Source: Entonaema liquescens
Lineage: Eukaryota > Ascomycota > Sordariomycetes > Xylariales > Xylariaceae
Length of the DNA stretch: 64,000 nucleotides
Assembly: GCA_902805475.1 (NCBI GenBank)
Contig: CADCSX010000023.1
Location: 3,162,001 to 3,226,000 of the forward strand
Reading direction: 5' to 3'
Notes under the pieces: model-generated
The model's database searches: none
What the model saw: only the letters and a program-made list of their open reading frames with translations
Told to the model about the DNA's origin: nothing
In this document: in pieces, positions 48,428 through 61,632 of the stretch
Position numbering within the stretch: the stretch's first letter is position 1
How the letters are laid out: every line of letters starts with the position of its first letter
Translations under genes and position numbers: made by a program

Positions 48428-50279
48428 TACCCAACTCGTTCAAAGGAGTTGCGGATTTTCTTATATACCATTAACAGGAGATATGACTTGCATGATGATG
48501 GAGGTGGTACGAACGGACATCATTTTAAAGGACGGCGTTGGATGGTAAGATCGGACATTACTAGATATACGTCATCACTGACACGACTCTCCCGCATATG
48601 GAGTTTGATTGGCAAGGCGTCCAATGTCCATGAGATACAGAAGGGTTGGAATTTGCACTTTGCATTGCTGGACGGCTTACAAATAAATGCTGCATATGTA
48701 TATTCTTCGTAGCTTAGGCTTGCCTATATACATTCAAAAAGAAAATAGAATCATAAAGATCCGACTAGCGTTTCGTGAGTTGTATGTCGGTCGGTATTGA
48801 AGTTTTTGAACATTCAATTTGAGAATGACAGTGACAAGTTCAACCCGAATGCGCATCCACAATTCATTTATGGTATTTAAAGCCCATTCTACTCCATGAT
48901 GATTATTGTTATTATATTAAACTAAACAAAAATCATTTTCCTGTAGCTCTCAAGAGACTATCACAGTTTTTGACGTATGGTTTTTTTCTACCCAAGATAG
49001 CGCGGTCGTCTCTAGCGGTATCTGTACTCGAGCCGTTCCACTAATCGCGTACGTACATGCATATCGATATGTATGTACCTAAGGTAAATTTTATGGGTGG
49101 TTTATAATAAAACTCTTAATATTTCTTCTTAGGAGATGTATACCTTGTTTAATTCAATCAGGTACCATTGTTAATAAGGTTGAGTCGCTAAAATCAAAAG
49201 ACTCTTTGTGACATACTGCATGCGGAAGTCATGGTACAAGGACAAGTTCTCATACTGCCCTACCAAATTCTAGGAGAACCTTCTCGGCACGGGTTTTTAT
49301 AATAATATTTTATAATAATTTGATATTCCGGATATACCACTCATTAATTTTAATGGGCGTATTTTAAGGGCTTATTTCAACTTTATCATTGGGCAAGAAA
49401 TTCGCCTAGGTATCAAAGTGAGTATGTTAACATTAGTCTTGTTAATTCAAGCTTGGAATTCACTTTTGGCCCTTGGCGTCTACTTATTTGTATAGTCCCC
49501 AAGCCTAATTCCTAATCTAAGTCTATTTCCCCATTGAAGTAACTAGAAATTAAATTGTCTAAATATGACATGTCCTGGTGCTTAGATTGAGTGACTTGTT
49601 CAAGACAGTAGTGCCACTATTGTATCTGTTTACCTCCTCATTAACTACTATTGTTATGCCGGATTTTCTTATTTTAGTCACCTCTTTAATAATAACAATA
49701 TCGGTATTGGTTTTATAAACCATCATACGGATATAAGCCTAATAATGGATTTTCCTTAGTGAGTGAGCTACATAGGACAATAACATGCCGCAAATGACCA
49801 AAGGAGACTTCATACTAGATAAGCATATAGGCAGTTTGATGTGTCGCAAAAGAGATTTGCATGCGACAACCTTTAATTCTAATAATAGGATGATATTAAT
49901 TCAGCGATTAAGAGACCTTCTGTAAGAAACAAGTTCATCAGTTCCTGCCTACTACCAGGTCGAGGACCAGCAGAGTAACGAAACACCGTAAATATGCTGT
50001 GCGGCTCTTTACAGAATCCTTTCTCTTATGGATTTCTTTCATATTCCCTGGAACTAGATTTTACGCACGAGGGCCCTACGAATCAAATCTTTCCAGCCGT
50101 CGAGTTTCTTTGTCTACTAGTCAATCGATTTCTGCAAGCAGCACAATAGTACAATGGTAATTATGGTCTCTTATATATGTATAGCCATATTTTGGAACTA
50201 CACAAGCCAAATCGGAACACGCAAATTTTGCTCTTCGGATTAACTGTTTAGCACACGGCTATAGGCCTCAACGTAAAAC
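48428..50279. other. 1.9-kb intergenic region, no gene seen
   Basis: AT-rich sequence with only short open frames between the F-box gene and the kinase-like gene. Confidence 0.5.
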
Positions 50280-53200
50280 ATGGCAGAAGATATGGAAGCA
50301 TTGATGAACGAGGGCGCGGACCCGGGGGTTGCTGATAATTACGGGAACCCTCAAAATTTCTCGGAGCACTTTAGGGCCGTAAACGCTCTCTGGAAAAGAT
50401 ACCGAGAGGAGGGCGGTATCTACGACAGGGGCTTCGCTGATTATCGTGTAGATCGAGAGGAGTGGGCGGAAGCTCCGTTTCCGAGACCAGGAGAACTCAA
50501 TCCTCGAGACTACGAGATTAAAAAGAATTGGAAGCGGACTCCGTACAAGTACGAAGCTTGGGAAAGTACGTGGCCGCCGTTTAGGCTCGAAACATCAGAT
50601 ATATGGGATGAGCCATATAGGAATGAGATAAGGGAGAGGGCTCGGGATGCTATAACGTTTTTCGAGTCGAATCCTCAACAAAATGTTAAATTTTTAAGGG
50701 TCTTAGGCTACGGCGGGAATGGTATAGCTATGAAGTTCCGACGTGTAAATCCAGCTCGAGAACTAGTCTTCAAAATTGGTCGCAGGGGTTGGTTCAGCCC
50801 AGAAATCCGTCGCGAAGAACGAGCTTTGAAGGTATGTAGTGGCAGCAAGTACTATTGTACCTAGATCTTCTAACATCCCAGCAGGAACTAGCTCGTGCTG
50901 CTCATTCTATCCAGATGATTCCTAAGCCGGATGGAAACAATATGCCATATGATTATGACCCGTTAGATCAATACGATTCGAGCGATGAAGAGGACAGTAC
51001 TCCTTCTCTAGCCCGCTCGGACTACGAAATCCGGGATGAGAACCGTAGATGGATGAAACCGGTCGAGAGCCGGAGATACATCTATGAGAATGATCCTGAA
51101 GAATTCGAGGCGAAGATAAGAGACCATAGGCAACAAATGGCAGAACAGGATGCTAGGATTGATGATATGATCGAAAATAACCCTATTTTACGCCACGATT
51201 ACATTATTCTGGAGTTCATGGGTAATGGCGACCTGGCGCATCTCATCCAAAGAATTGAAAAGGCCAATATCCCCAAGAAGATCAAGAGGGTTCCAAATCG
51301 TGTCCTTTGGTCCTTTTGGCTTTGCCGTATGTTACACTCTTGCTTCTTGCTGTATTCACCCTCATCCTATATGTCCTTACTAATGGTATTATTAGTGGTT
51401 AGAGCTGTTGTTGGCTTAGAGTAAGTCTTCGAACTATAATAAAATCTTACATTTGATAGAATTTGACTCACGGAATAATTCGTACTGACGTGCTGGTCTC
51501 CTTATAGGTATCCTCCGCGGTTATTCCACCCTGGACGACTTAATGATGAAGAACATGCTCCGAACAGGGTAGCGGCGGCGAGGGAAGAAGCTGAGGCCTC
51601 AAACCCCGAAGGCGGACCTGATGTGTGGAAAGGTGAAGGAGACGACCTCTACGAAGAAGTCCCAGCCTACGCCAAGAGATGGGCTGGACAGCGGCTGGTT
51701 CATTTTGATATTGACGCCAAGAATGGTGAGAAACTTTCTCCTGTCTTTGCATACTATGAAACAAAACTAACTGGAAGTTTCCAAGTCCTCCTTGGTGCCC
51801 CGGATAGGAATCCCGCCAATCGCGAGCATACCCTAATTCCTAAACTGAAGGTAATTCTGGAAGATATTTTTCGACGTGTTTTCTTCTATGTTAACTGTGG
51901 CTTAGCTTGCAGACTTTGGACGTACGCGGAAGATAAAGGCCTTCAAGGGAAAGTAAGCTGCACTGCACTGCAATTCTTATTCTAGGCTTTGGTCTGCTAC
52001 TAACAATTCAAACACAGCCAGTACTACCTTCGGCATCGTTTCAGTGGAAAATACGGCCACTATGCCCCTGAACAATTTACGCAGGAATGGGAGCACATGG
52101 AAGTTAGGAACACATTTGGTTGGGAGGTTTCAGAGCAAAGGGTAGCTGGAAATTATGCATCGCCGATGAACGTATGGGGAATCGCATTAGTAAGATTCCT
52201 TTAGATACGACAGTGGGAGTTATAGATGATCTAACGTTTGGATAGACCTTATGGACACTCATGACAGTAACTCGCCCACCGGTCCCGCCCCAGCAGAGCG
52301 CGAGTGATCCGCTTCATTATGCAGCATTGCTTATGGACGACCCCGAGTTGAGCTATATCGACAAAGATCTCCGGGAAACAATTACGCAATGCATGAGGCA
52401 CTACCCGGATGAGCGACCAGAACTAGATGTCCTGTTGACACAGGCAAAGGAAGGTGTAACACGAAGATACGATGACGAGCCGAACGCGAGGATTAGACAT
52501 TGGGTTCAAACATTGGTATGTGATAAAGCAGGTTTCATCCTAGTCCTAAGTCTTGATATCTTTGGACCCCTTTTCGTTATTTACCTGATTGGCCATTTAG
52601 CTAACTTGATTCTAGTATGTAAAACGGCTACTCCCCCGCAGTCCCCTTAAATCTATCGGTTTTAGCTAGATATACCTCTTGGGTAGAAGAGCGTGTATCC
52701 TGCGAATAAGGTGTTGGATTGCTAACCTCTATATTTCTGTTAAACTAGTGTCTACGACGCTGTTGAGCCCGACGATGCCCCTCCTCGAAATCCCTATGAC
52801 CCGTACCCCTATCCCGGAGACCAAGCGGATCCTGTTCCTGATGCCGGTCCCGCCGGTTTAGAGCCTGACGAGCCTGCTGTGGTACCAGTTGTTGGGCCGG
52901 ACGGAGAGGAGATCGAACATATGCTCGAACATATGATAATAGATGAGGAAGAAGCGCATGCCGATGGCGAAGACGACGAGGATGAGGACGAAGAGGGCCT
53001 AGTTTTCCCTGAAGGAGAGGGCGAAGTTGTATGGGCCGATGACGAGGAAGATGAAGAAGAAGAAGAATTCAACGAAGACGCCGAGAATGAGGATCCGTTC
53101 GCGGGTTTTGACGGCCCCGAGGAGATAATCATAGAGGCAGATGAACTTATTCCTGATCCCTTCCCCGTTCTTCCGCCCCCCGTGGCTCCCGGCGGCCTAG

Positions 53201-53689
53201 TGGATTGGATGCCGCCAGCGCCCGCGCCTCCGCCCGCACCTGCACCCGCACCTGTGGCACCCGTAGCACCCATAGGACCCCTGATACCTCTACCACCTGA
53301 TGCACCAGTGCCAGGACCTGCGGCGCCTGTAGCACCCGTGGGACCCCTGGTACCTTTCCCACCTGATGAACCTATGCCAGGACCTATAGTGCCCGTGGCA
53401 CCTGTGATACCTCTAATACCTGGACCTGTACTAGGTGGGCCACCCTTGCCACCCCCGGCGCCCTTGTTACCACCTGGTTATTGGGAGCCCCAGCGTAATT
53501 TCGTCGATAGGGTTTGGCGAAGAATCAGGCGTAGAAGCAACAGCCCTCCAAGGCACGGGCTAGCTCGACCTCGTCAGCGCCGTAGGGATCGATTCCGAAG
53601 TGAGTACCTCCCCTTCCGTCTTATGGTTGGTATAAGATACATATTGACTTATTAATCTAGATGCTTTCGGCGGAATTCGTCGGCGATAA
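50280..53689 (+). CDS. Protein kinase-like protein with acidic and proline-rich C-terminal tail
   Basis: Tentative 898-aa protein. Exons: 50280-50831, 50882-51326, 51396-51420, 51508-51725, 51786-51850, 51906-51952, 52018-52189, 52246-52515, 52670-52692, 52749-53599 and 53661-53689. Phases agree throughout; the 23-nt exon at 52670 is the least certain, and the exon 2 start may be 50885. Kinase elements appear in order: glycine loop VLGYGGNGIAMKF near 140, the beta3 Lys in LVFKIGR near 164, a catalytic loop HFDIDAKNVLLG near 405, DFGRT near 438 and YGHYAPEQ near 467. HFD replaces HRD, but the catalytic Asp, Asn and DFG are kept, so activity is plausible. A large acidic insert sits between beta3 and the catalytic loop. 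The last 300 residues are Glu/Asp-rich, then Pro-rich with repeats, then Arg-rich. Not assigned to a named kinase family. Confidence 0.75.
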
Positions 53690-54461
53690 TAGTCTGCTGC
53701 TAAGCTGGGAATGGGTATACCTAGCTCTTAAGGTATTCGTAGGTATACATGCTTTTCTAGAGCAGGGCGAAGTTAATAAGATAGACTTGATGGATTCGAG
53801 GGGTTATATATTGGCGGTATTTGAAGGTTATTTTTGTTAACTACCTGGGGGCAATATAGGTAGCTCTTGTAGTTTAGATATTAGGTATATGTATATTTTA
53901 GGATATGCGTTGAGAATTTATCTTTATCTTTTTCTTTTTCTTCTATTTCCCCTATTTTAAGACTCAGTTCGTTAATATTCGATCGCCTTTACACCTTGTC
54001 TCATATTTGCATAAATATTCATTAACAGGAAGGATAATCAATGGGTAAGTGCACAGCTACCCCGGTAATATTATATCAACAAAAGAATGACGACATCAGA
54101 TATCATGTGTATAACTGCCCACTAAAGTTGTTAGTTACATCTCATAGCTGATAATCGACCTACTGCTGGTAGATATCAACCATGAAATAAAAATGTTCGG
54201 ATTTTGATATACGAAGCTTATCACGAGTTGGTTCGACATAGTCAGATAACTTACCTATTCAACGAACATATTGTACGACTATAAGCTAAAGGGTGAAGTC
54301 TAGGTATTAACAGGGATATCCGCTGTAAGCTAAGCCGAGATTGATGACGTAGGAATTTCCTGAATACCGGGCAAAGGTAGCAAGAATTGTCTCTAATTTG
54401 CTTTCAAGCGTAATAATAAACCTTCTTACTCGCAAACTGTTCTGAAATTCAAGTGCGCAAA
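53690..54461. promoter_or_regulatory. 0.8-kb intergenic region, kinase-like / DUF726 gene
   Basis: AT-rich, no open frame of note; presumed promoter of the DUF726 gene. Confidence 0.4.
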
Positions 54462-56846
54462 ATGTCGTCTATGTTTCAGAAAGCCAGCACATTTTTAGGT
54501 GGCGGCGATGGAGACGGATCGAGGAAACAGGAAGAAGGCGAGTCGCTCACAACCGTACTAGAAACGGATGAAGACCGCAGCTCGCTTACAATTCTCGTTT
54601 CTGATATTACTGAACTTATGCGCAAACGACTCCTAGACACGTTTGATCCCAAGCAAACGGGTTCTCAGGAAGGCCAGCTAGTTGCGTTAGCAAGCGATAA
54701 CGGCGAATCAACTAACCTCGAGAAACTTAACAGCGATGAACGAGAAAAGGAAATGCAAAAGGTGCTAGAGAAGCAGAAGGCAGAACTCGCTAGACGTGAA
54801 AAGGAGGTCAGCGAGGAGGAAATCGTTGCGCTCAAGACAAGCGCACTGGAGTTTTTCGATGGCTGGAGAGACACTGTCGTACTCCGTGTTGGGGAAGTTG
54901 TAAACTCCAGGAAAACAGCTGAGAAGCAATCGAAGCAAGCAAACCCAGAGCTCGCAAGCCCAGAAAGCGAGCCTGTATTAGAGGGCGTCGAGACTGGCGA
55001 ACACGAGGAGGATACAATCACCAACGCACTGTTGAAGATATATCCCCCTGTCGAAACCGCACTGCGCAAAATGGCTAAGGAGAAGCGGATACTAATCCTC
55101 CACTCGGTACTCCTGCTCCTGCTGAGCCTGGAGCATTACAACGCCTACTCGCGGGTCTTATTGCTGTATCTAACTACTGGCCTGGGTCTCTCCGCCACAG
55201 TGCTCTCGGAAGACGAGAAGAAAGTTGCTCGCGGACTCCTTACGGCGGCTGAGAAGATGTCGGCCGACGAGGAGACGAAGAAGAGAGCCGAAGAGAACGC
55301 CACCGCTCGCAAATGGAAGATGGGTGTAGCTGGCGTCGCCGGCGCGGCTCTCATCGGTATTACTGGCGGATTGGCTGCTCCTCTCCTGGCCTCTGGCCTT
55401 GGTACCGTCCTGGGTGGAATCGGTCTCGGGGCTACTGCTACGGCGGGCTATCTTGGAGCGTTGGCCGGGAGTGGCGTCTTAGTTGGTGGTCTATTTGGAG
55501 CCTATGGCGCTAAGATGACTAGTAAAGCTAGTGAGTAAACCCCTTTATCATGACCTAAAAAAGGATCACACACTCGTTCAATATCTATTCGAAAGCTGCT
55601 GGTCTATGAGATAAACCCGAGAGCTCGGGATTACTCTGCGAGAATCCTGATGACGTTTACTTACTCTCGGCGTTACAGTGGAACAATATACTCGCGACGT
55701 GGAAGACTTTGCTTTTGTGCCCATTGAAAGACCAGGCGAGAGCGAAATCGAGGCACGCCGGCTGCGGATCGCCATTGGTATTTCCGGTTGGTTGGACGAT
55801 AAAGACGAGGTCGTCAACCCTTGGAAATGTATCGGTCCAGGCCAAGAACCATTCGCACTCCGCTTCGAGCTGGAAGCGCTGATCAACCTGGGGAACGCGC
55901 TTACAACCCTGGTCACTTCCGCAGCTTGGTCGTACGCGAAGTCGGAGATCATTAAACGCACTGTTTTCGCGGCCTTGTCCGCTGGCTTGTGGCCGCTGGG
56001 CTTGCTGGTACGTACGACGTCTCCTTTGAATCACCTATTCACATTGGGTATCTTGTTTTCTCCTACGTAATACCATACTCACATTTCATTATTTCCCTGT
56101 TACCTTCTCTCTGTAATTTTATGCTGTTGTTCATGAAAAGAATAAGCGGTAGTTATTAGGTATATAGCGCTAACATAAAAGTATAGAAAGCTAGTCATAT
56201 CATCGATAACCCCTGGAGTATCGCCAACCAGCGTGCTCAGAAAGCCGGAGAAGTACTCGCCGATGCCCTTATCAACAAAGCGCAAGGCGAGCGACCCGTC
56301 ACACTGATCGGGTACTCCCTCGGCGCCAAGGTTATCTACGTGTGCTTACAGCAACTTGCTAAGCGAAAAGCCTTCGGTCTTATTGAGAACGCGATAATGC
56401 TAGGCGCGCCAACCCCAAGCAGTTCCGCTGACTGGCGACGTATCCGTTCCGTTGTCGCCGGAAGAGTCGTCAACGCGTACAGCGCGAACGACTACATTCT
56501 CGCCTTTTTATACCGGAGTAGTAGCATCCAGTTCGGGGTAGCCGGGCTGCATCCCGTTCTCGACGTCCAGGACGTGGAGAACGTCGACGTGGGCGACCTA
56601 GTCAAGGGCCATACGTTGTACCGCCATGCGACAGCGCCGATCCTCAAGCGTATCGGCTTCGAGGATGTTGACTTGCGGGAAATCGGACGGGAAGAACACC
56701 AGTTGGCGGAGCAGGAGAAGAAGGAACAGGAGCAGCGAGAGGCTGCTGAGAACGGTGCTAAGAAGGAGGGTACTGACCCGAGTGTCGGTGAAGGAGAGGT
56801 TAGGAGAATGGAACGAGAAGTTGAGCAGAAGAATACGTCGGGTTAG
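54462..56846 (+). CDS. DUF726 (TMCO4 / Mil1-like) membrane-associated alpha/beta-hydrolase
   Basis: Predicted 685-aa protein from exons 54462-55530, 55679-56007 and 56187-56846 with canonical, phase-consistent introns. Residues 1-200 are charged with a coiled-coil stretch (EKQKAELARREKEVSEEEIV). A hydrophobic, glycine-zipper-like segment (VAGVAGAALIGITGGLAAPL onward) covers about 287-352. The second half is an alpha/beta-hydrolase-like domain with a nucleophile elbow GYSLGAK near 507 and a downstream NDYILAFLYR helix, typical of DUF726. The tail is a Glu/Lys-rich coiled coil. The yeast member is Mil1, reported at the trans-Golgi with AP-1 adaptors; the catalytic role is unproven in the family. 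The start is the ATG at 54462; the longer frame begins with GTG. Confidence 0.9.
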
Positions 56847-57441
56847 ATAAGCTAGCCTGCTATTCCAGAGCAACATCGCTAACTTGTAACATTTGTACAT
56901 TATACTGTACATATAAGCCAAAGGCCATATGAAATGTGATAGCAATTAGTAAAGGAAGGCCAACGTCGAAGATAGACCTAATTATTTTGGAGTGTCCGAC
57001 AAAATCTTTCATAGAGGCAAAACTTATAGGCCTATGGAATACAAATTAAACTCTAAGATACTGTATTTTTATGTACTTGTGAGATGGTGTTAGCATAGCA
57101 GAGTAACATGACCCCATATCACTAAATATTACTCCCAGTGATGTAGGTAAACTAGCACCTCCGATTTTCTAACCCAAGTGTATAAATGAATCCACTTCTA
57201 GTGATTTATTCATAACAGTGTTCAATTACGCCCCCCTTTCTAGCCTCTATGGTTTCTATTTAAAACGACAATACTCTTTTTCTCTTCCGCTTAGGTATTA
57301 ATTGCCTGATTCTTCTCAAATCCGACTAAGCACGGCAATATTTCCCTCGTGTCAATTTCCACGATATATAAACAGCCGCTAATACCTTGCGGTCGGCTGG
57401 ATAGAAAACATCATTCCGAAAACGTCCCATTATGTTAGAAT
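56847..57441. other. 0.6-kb intergenic region between convergent genes
   Basis: AT-rich, no open frame of note; 3' regions of the DUF726 gene and the XPG-type gene. Confidence 0.5.
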
Positions 57442-59221
57442 TCAATCTAGATCCGTCAAGTCAATCACCTCGGTATTGGTTGTGGATAATACGTCTACTT
57501 TCTGCCGCTTGTGAACTGCAATACTTCCCACCTCGGTTGGGCCTTGATTTGGTCCATGTTCATCAGCGACTAAAATACTTGATGTCCTTTTTGAAGTACG
57601 GCCATGGCAGGTAGTCATGTCAGATAATCTTTTCTCCGGTTTATCATTTGAGAAAGGACTCCTATCATTGCCATTTTCTTCGAGCGGGCTGGATCTTTTC
57701 GTCGTAGAGCGCCTAGTATGGTTCGATCCAAACTCTGACGGTTCATTCTGAAGATTGCCTGGGACGCTTCGAATCCTTGTGTTATCATTGGAGGCGACTT
57801 TTTGGGGCCGTCCTCTAGACGTCTTTTTGGTGGGCTTTTCGTCTAAATTCGGTAGCCCCTGACGGACTACACAGTCTAAAAGGGTGGCATTGACCTTCTT
57901 GAACTCATAAGGCAAGCCTGTGGATTGATCGGACCCGCAGATGTCAAGTAGTTCTGGGATCACGAGTACTGGGTCTACGGCGAGAGTTACTACTTTCCCA
58001 ACGTCGATTGTGGTCTTTTCCGTGATTCCGTAATCAAATTTTGTATCATGAAAGTTCCTGGCTCTCTCTCGAAGACGATGGTTGAGCTCGATCGGCACTA
58101 GGTATTCCACGGGCCAAGTAATTGGTTTTCTCGAGTGAAAGTGACTCAGGAGAAAATTATACCGCGCGAGTAAGTTGGGTCCAAATGGGCAAAACCAATC
58201 GCTTACCAGGCATCTCAGCGTTCCATCTGGAGAGACTTCTGGGTGAGAGCAATTCTCCAGGATTTTCGTGTTGGGAAAAGACTTTGGGGGCATGCTGAAG
58301 TTTCTGTTGGGGAAAGTATCTTTGACTATGCGAAAGATCATAGCACGCCATTTGCTGAGTTCTCTATGGCAGTTTGATACAGAATTGGCTAATACGACTG
58401 CCATCTCTTGGAATTTAGGATGTTTTGCAATTTCAAGTAGTGTACTTAGCCCAATATTTTGAAGACCATCGGCATAATCGCAGCCGACAAGAATTGCATA
58501 TACTAGCAAGCCTTCTTTTGTCAGTCTGCTGCGATGGAATAAACTATCAGCTGTGTAGACAATAACAGTATCTTCGCTCTTAAATTCGCTGCCTTCGGGT
58601 CTGTGAAATTGGATCATTGTCGTACATCCGAACATGAAGGTGTCACTATCTTCAGTCCAGACGGCATCCACGATGCCAAGACTCTGGATCTTGGCACATT
58701 CTGCTTCGGCTTCCCCAGGAGCTTGATGATACGGCACTCCCAACTGATATAGGAGTTCCTTTAGAACGGCTATATTCGATTCGTTATAGTTTTGACCAAA
58801 TGGGCGACGTTTCCATGGCTTATTCGGACCATCGAATACGAAAATAAGTTGAACGTTCATCCGTAGCAAGTAGCAAATACGTTCCATAATTCGCAACTCT
58901 CTGGGATGGGAACCTGGGGATTCTAACTCAGAGCTCAGCTCATGATCGCGTAGAAATTGGTAGCAGCACTAATGGTGAAACGGTTGCATACTTCTCTTGA
59001 TCTCAGCTTCCTTCTCTTTAGGGACGTTTTTGAACCACCAATTGGCTTGATCAATAGCAATTCGTAATGGTCGACCATGAAGCTCAAAATGCTCTGATGA
59101 CCACTCAGCAATTGACCGGGTTTGGCTCACAGCTCTATCCCTCAAAGAGAATCTAGACCTACTTGTTAGATAATAAGAACGTGGTGCAACTTTCAAGCCT
59201 CACGCACCCTTTGAGACCCAT
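57442..59221 (-). CDS. XPG/GEN1-type structure-specific nuclease (XPG-I family)
   Basis: Predicted 551-aa nuclease from exons 59208-59221, 58992-59152 and 57442-58922. The N-terminus MGLKG keeps the conserved start of FEN1/GEN1 proteins, followed by RPLRIAIDQANWWF (N-region Asp). The I-region has PGEAEAECAKIQ, the acidic metal-binding patch, and DAVWTEDSDTFMFGCTTMI. GCDYADGLQNIG is the helix-hairpin entry. This set matches fungal GEN1/Yen1-like proteins, which cut Holliday junctions or flaps. The C-terminal third is basic and disordered with a typical Ser/Lys-rich tail ending in VIDLTDLD, a possible SUMO-interaction motif. Intron 58923-58991 is a multiple of three and contains an in-frame TAG, so leaving it unspliced would truncate the protein. 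Confidence 0.9.
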
Positions 59222-59936
59222 CTTGACCGCTAGATAGAATGCGAAATAGTAGAAGGTTACTTTTCGACGCTCGGCTCAAGTACTTTAACATTGAAGAGAT
59301 AAATCGATTTGATAACCCTACTTAGTGGCGAGGAAATATCTTCGCGCATGGTTCCATATGAGTGAGCGACAAAGTAGATCAACGGAGATGACTATCTTCA
59401 TGTATAAATTAATAGGGGTGTGTGGTTGGTGTGTCCCCACTTCTAGTGTGGCTTATATTGTTTGAACTGCAATAATTTTCGACGTTGGAAGGGACTTGAT
59501 GAGCAGCAGATACCTCAATTATCATAATATCAGGCACTTATTTCACCTTATATGTAGGGTTAACTGTGTGAGATGTGACGAACTTAAAAAGCCGCTAGGT
59601 GATGTTAGCAGGTTCATCCGACACCTAAAACAGGTACCTGGGTAGTACTTCCCTCAAGCACCCTTTCCTGATTGCTATCCTCTAAGAACTCATGGAGCAA
59701 CAACGTCAAAAAGACAGTGATCCTTACGTAAGGCAAATGGCGTAATGTAAAATATCCTTGTTACCTTAGGTAATCTATAAAAACGTTATATACATGTAGT
59801 TTAACACTCGGATGCACATTTTTGTATTTAGGTATCATATGGCGCTGGGTTCTCAAGAACAACTGGGTATACATTCAAGAGTACGGGCAATACAGAAATA
59901 ATCTGACATGGTTCAATATTCTCTAAAACCATCCTC
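59222..59936. other. 0.7-kb intergenic region, no gene seen
   Basis: Lies between the XPG-type gene start and the P450 stop. No supported frame. Confidence 0.5.
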
Positions 59937-61632
59937 TCAGTAGTCGTCAAGGTCAATCTCTGCGTTCCTCCGCCGTATTTGGATTCTTGATTTTTGGTCA
60001 ACGGCGTTAACGCCCTCAAAGATTCGCGGAGCTGGTCGACCTTCCTCCGGGATGAACCGCCAATCGTACTTGAGCAATAGGTGACAAAGCGCAATCTTTA
60101 CTTCGTTCGAGGCGAAGAATCGTCCAGGGCATGCGTGCTGCCCGTGACCGAAAAGAGTGTGTGCTGGACTGGTGGTCACAAACTGCCAACTGTTCTCTTG
60201 ACCGGGCTGCTGTCTCATCTTTAGGAATCGGGCGGCATCGAACTTCTCGGGCTCAGGATAGATCGTCGGGTCCATAAAGTTACCCGCCACCACGATGCGT
60301 GAACCCTTCGGCAACACGGTCCCGTCAGACAGTTCTATATCTTTCTCTACGTATCGGTGCATAGAAGCTGAATATTTGTGGTTAGCTCAGTCAGAATAAA
60401 AAAGGCCGGTTGAGGGGGAACATACTTGCACCCATAGGCGTAAATCGTTGCCCCTCCTTGAGGAAGCTATCCATAAGCTTGAGTTTGTATAGAGAAGTCT
60501 TTGCCCATCCATGCTCGCCAATAACCTCAATGATCTCCTGTCGAAGCTGCTGAGCCACCTCGGGATATTCGCAGATGTCAAGTAGCGCCGAACAAGTTGT
60601 TTCCGTAGTCGTGTGAATGGCAGCCATCGTCAACGAAAGCTGCCCTGCGACGTAATCGGCATCTCGGCCTTGAGAAATTTCATACATCCATCCGATAGTG
60701 TCCGCAACCTTCGGCGGCTTCTCACCCGCTGCATGTGCTGCATCCACTGCAGCTTTGCGGCGTTCTACCTCGGGATTAATGAGCTTTCGTGCGTCTCTAA
60801 CGGCGCTGCGAAGGGACCTCGACTGTGGAATCAATACATAAGCGAGAGGGCGCAGAAACGAAGGGACGGCTCTCATTAGACGCGAGACAAGAAATGAGTC
60901 CACGGTGTACGACTTTGCAATATCGAGCCATCTCCGGTTCCGGCATAGCTCCCTTCCTAAGAATACCCTTGATGAAAGTCGAGCGACAATTTCGAGCATG
61001 TCATCTCTGATGAATCTAGTTGTCCATTCCTTGTTGTCGCCAAAGACATCGTGGAGCGATGCCGCTGTTTCGTCTACAAGGTCGTCCGTAACCAAGTTGA
61101 GTGATTGGGTTAACTTTATCCGTACAGTGTCCTGAATGAGAGTCTCATCACGTAGGCCTAGCCGATGAGCCTCAAAACCTGGATAATTCACCATAAAATC
61201 CTGGAAACGTCAGTCAATTTTAAGACCCCACAGCAGAGAAAATGTGGAGTAAATTACTTTAGCAAAGGCTTTGTTGAAGTTCAACGAGGGGTGGTTGCGA
61301 AGTTCGTCAGCGAATCTATTCGGCACGACAATTTTTGGACCTGTTCCTGTCATGACTTGGAACGGTCCAGAAAACTACAAATGAATTAGCAGCATATTTT
61401 CAAAAGGAGGCACATCTAACTATACCCGTTTCACGCCTTCAGACACAGCTTTTCTGCCGTGCCATAGCCAAGTTTTTCTTGGACTTTGTCCGTCAACTGT
61501 TATGACTGGAAATCCAGTAAAAGGTCGATCCGCGGTGACTAGCGAGTAGACGAAGCCAAGCGCCAGGGTAGCAATAACCACCTGGATGGATACCGGTAGA
61601 CCCTGGGGAAGAACACGCTGAATGGCCTCCAT
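59937..61632 (-). CDS. Cytochrome P450 monooxygenase
   Basis: Predicted 509-aa ER-anchored P450 from exons 61426-61632, 61258-61374, 60426-61200 and 59937-60367. An N-terminal membrane segment (VVIATLALGFVYSL) precedes a short Pro-containing hinge. The I-helix AAIHTTTETT is near 300, the ExxR motif is EGQR near 357, and the heme-thiolate loop FGHGQHACPG is near 440. The form HACPGRFFASNEVK is common in fungal P450s of secondary metabolism, including ent-kaurene-oxidase-like and indole-diterpene enzymes; substrate cannot be named. No other biosynthetic gene is visible nearby in the window. Intron 1 uses the short donor GTATAG, leaving the frame open. Confidence 0.95.

Noticed and set aside
52809..53362. 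Gly/Ser-rich antisense frames opposite the kinase tail
   Set aside because: Low-complexity mirror images of the proline-rich, acidic tail.
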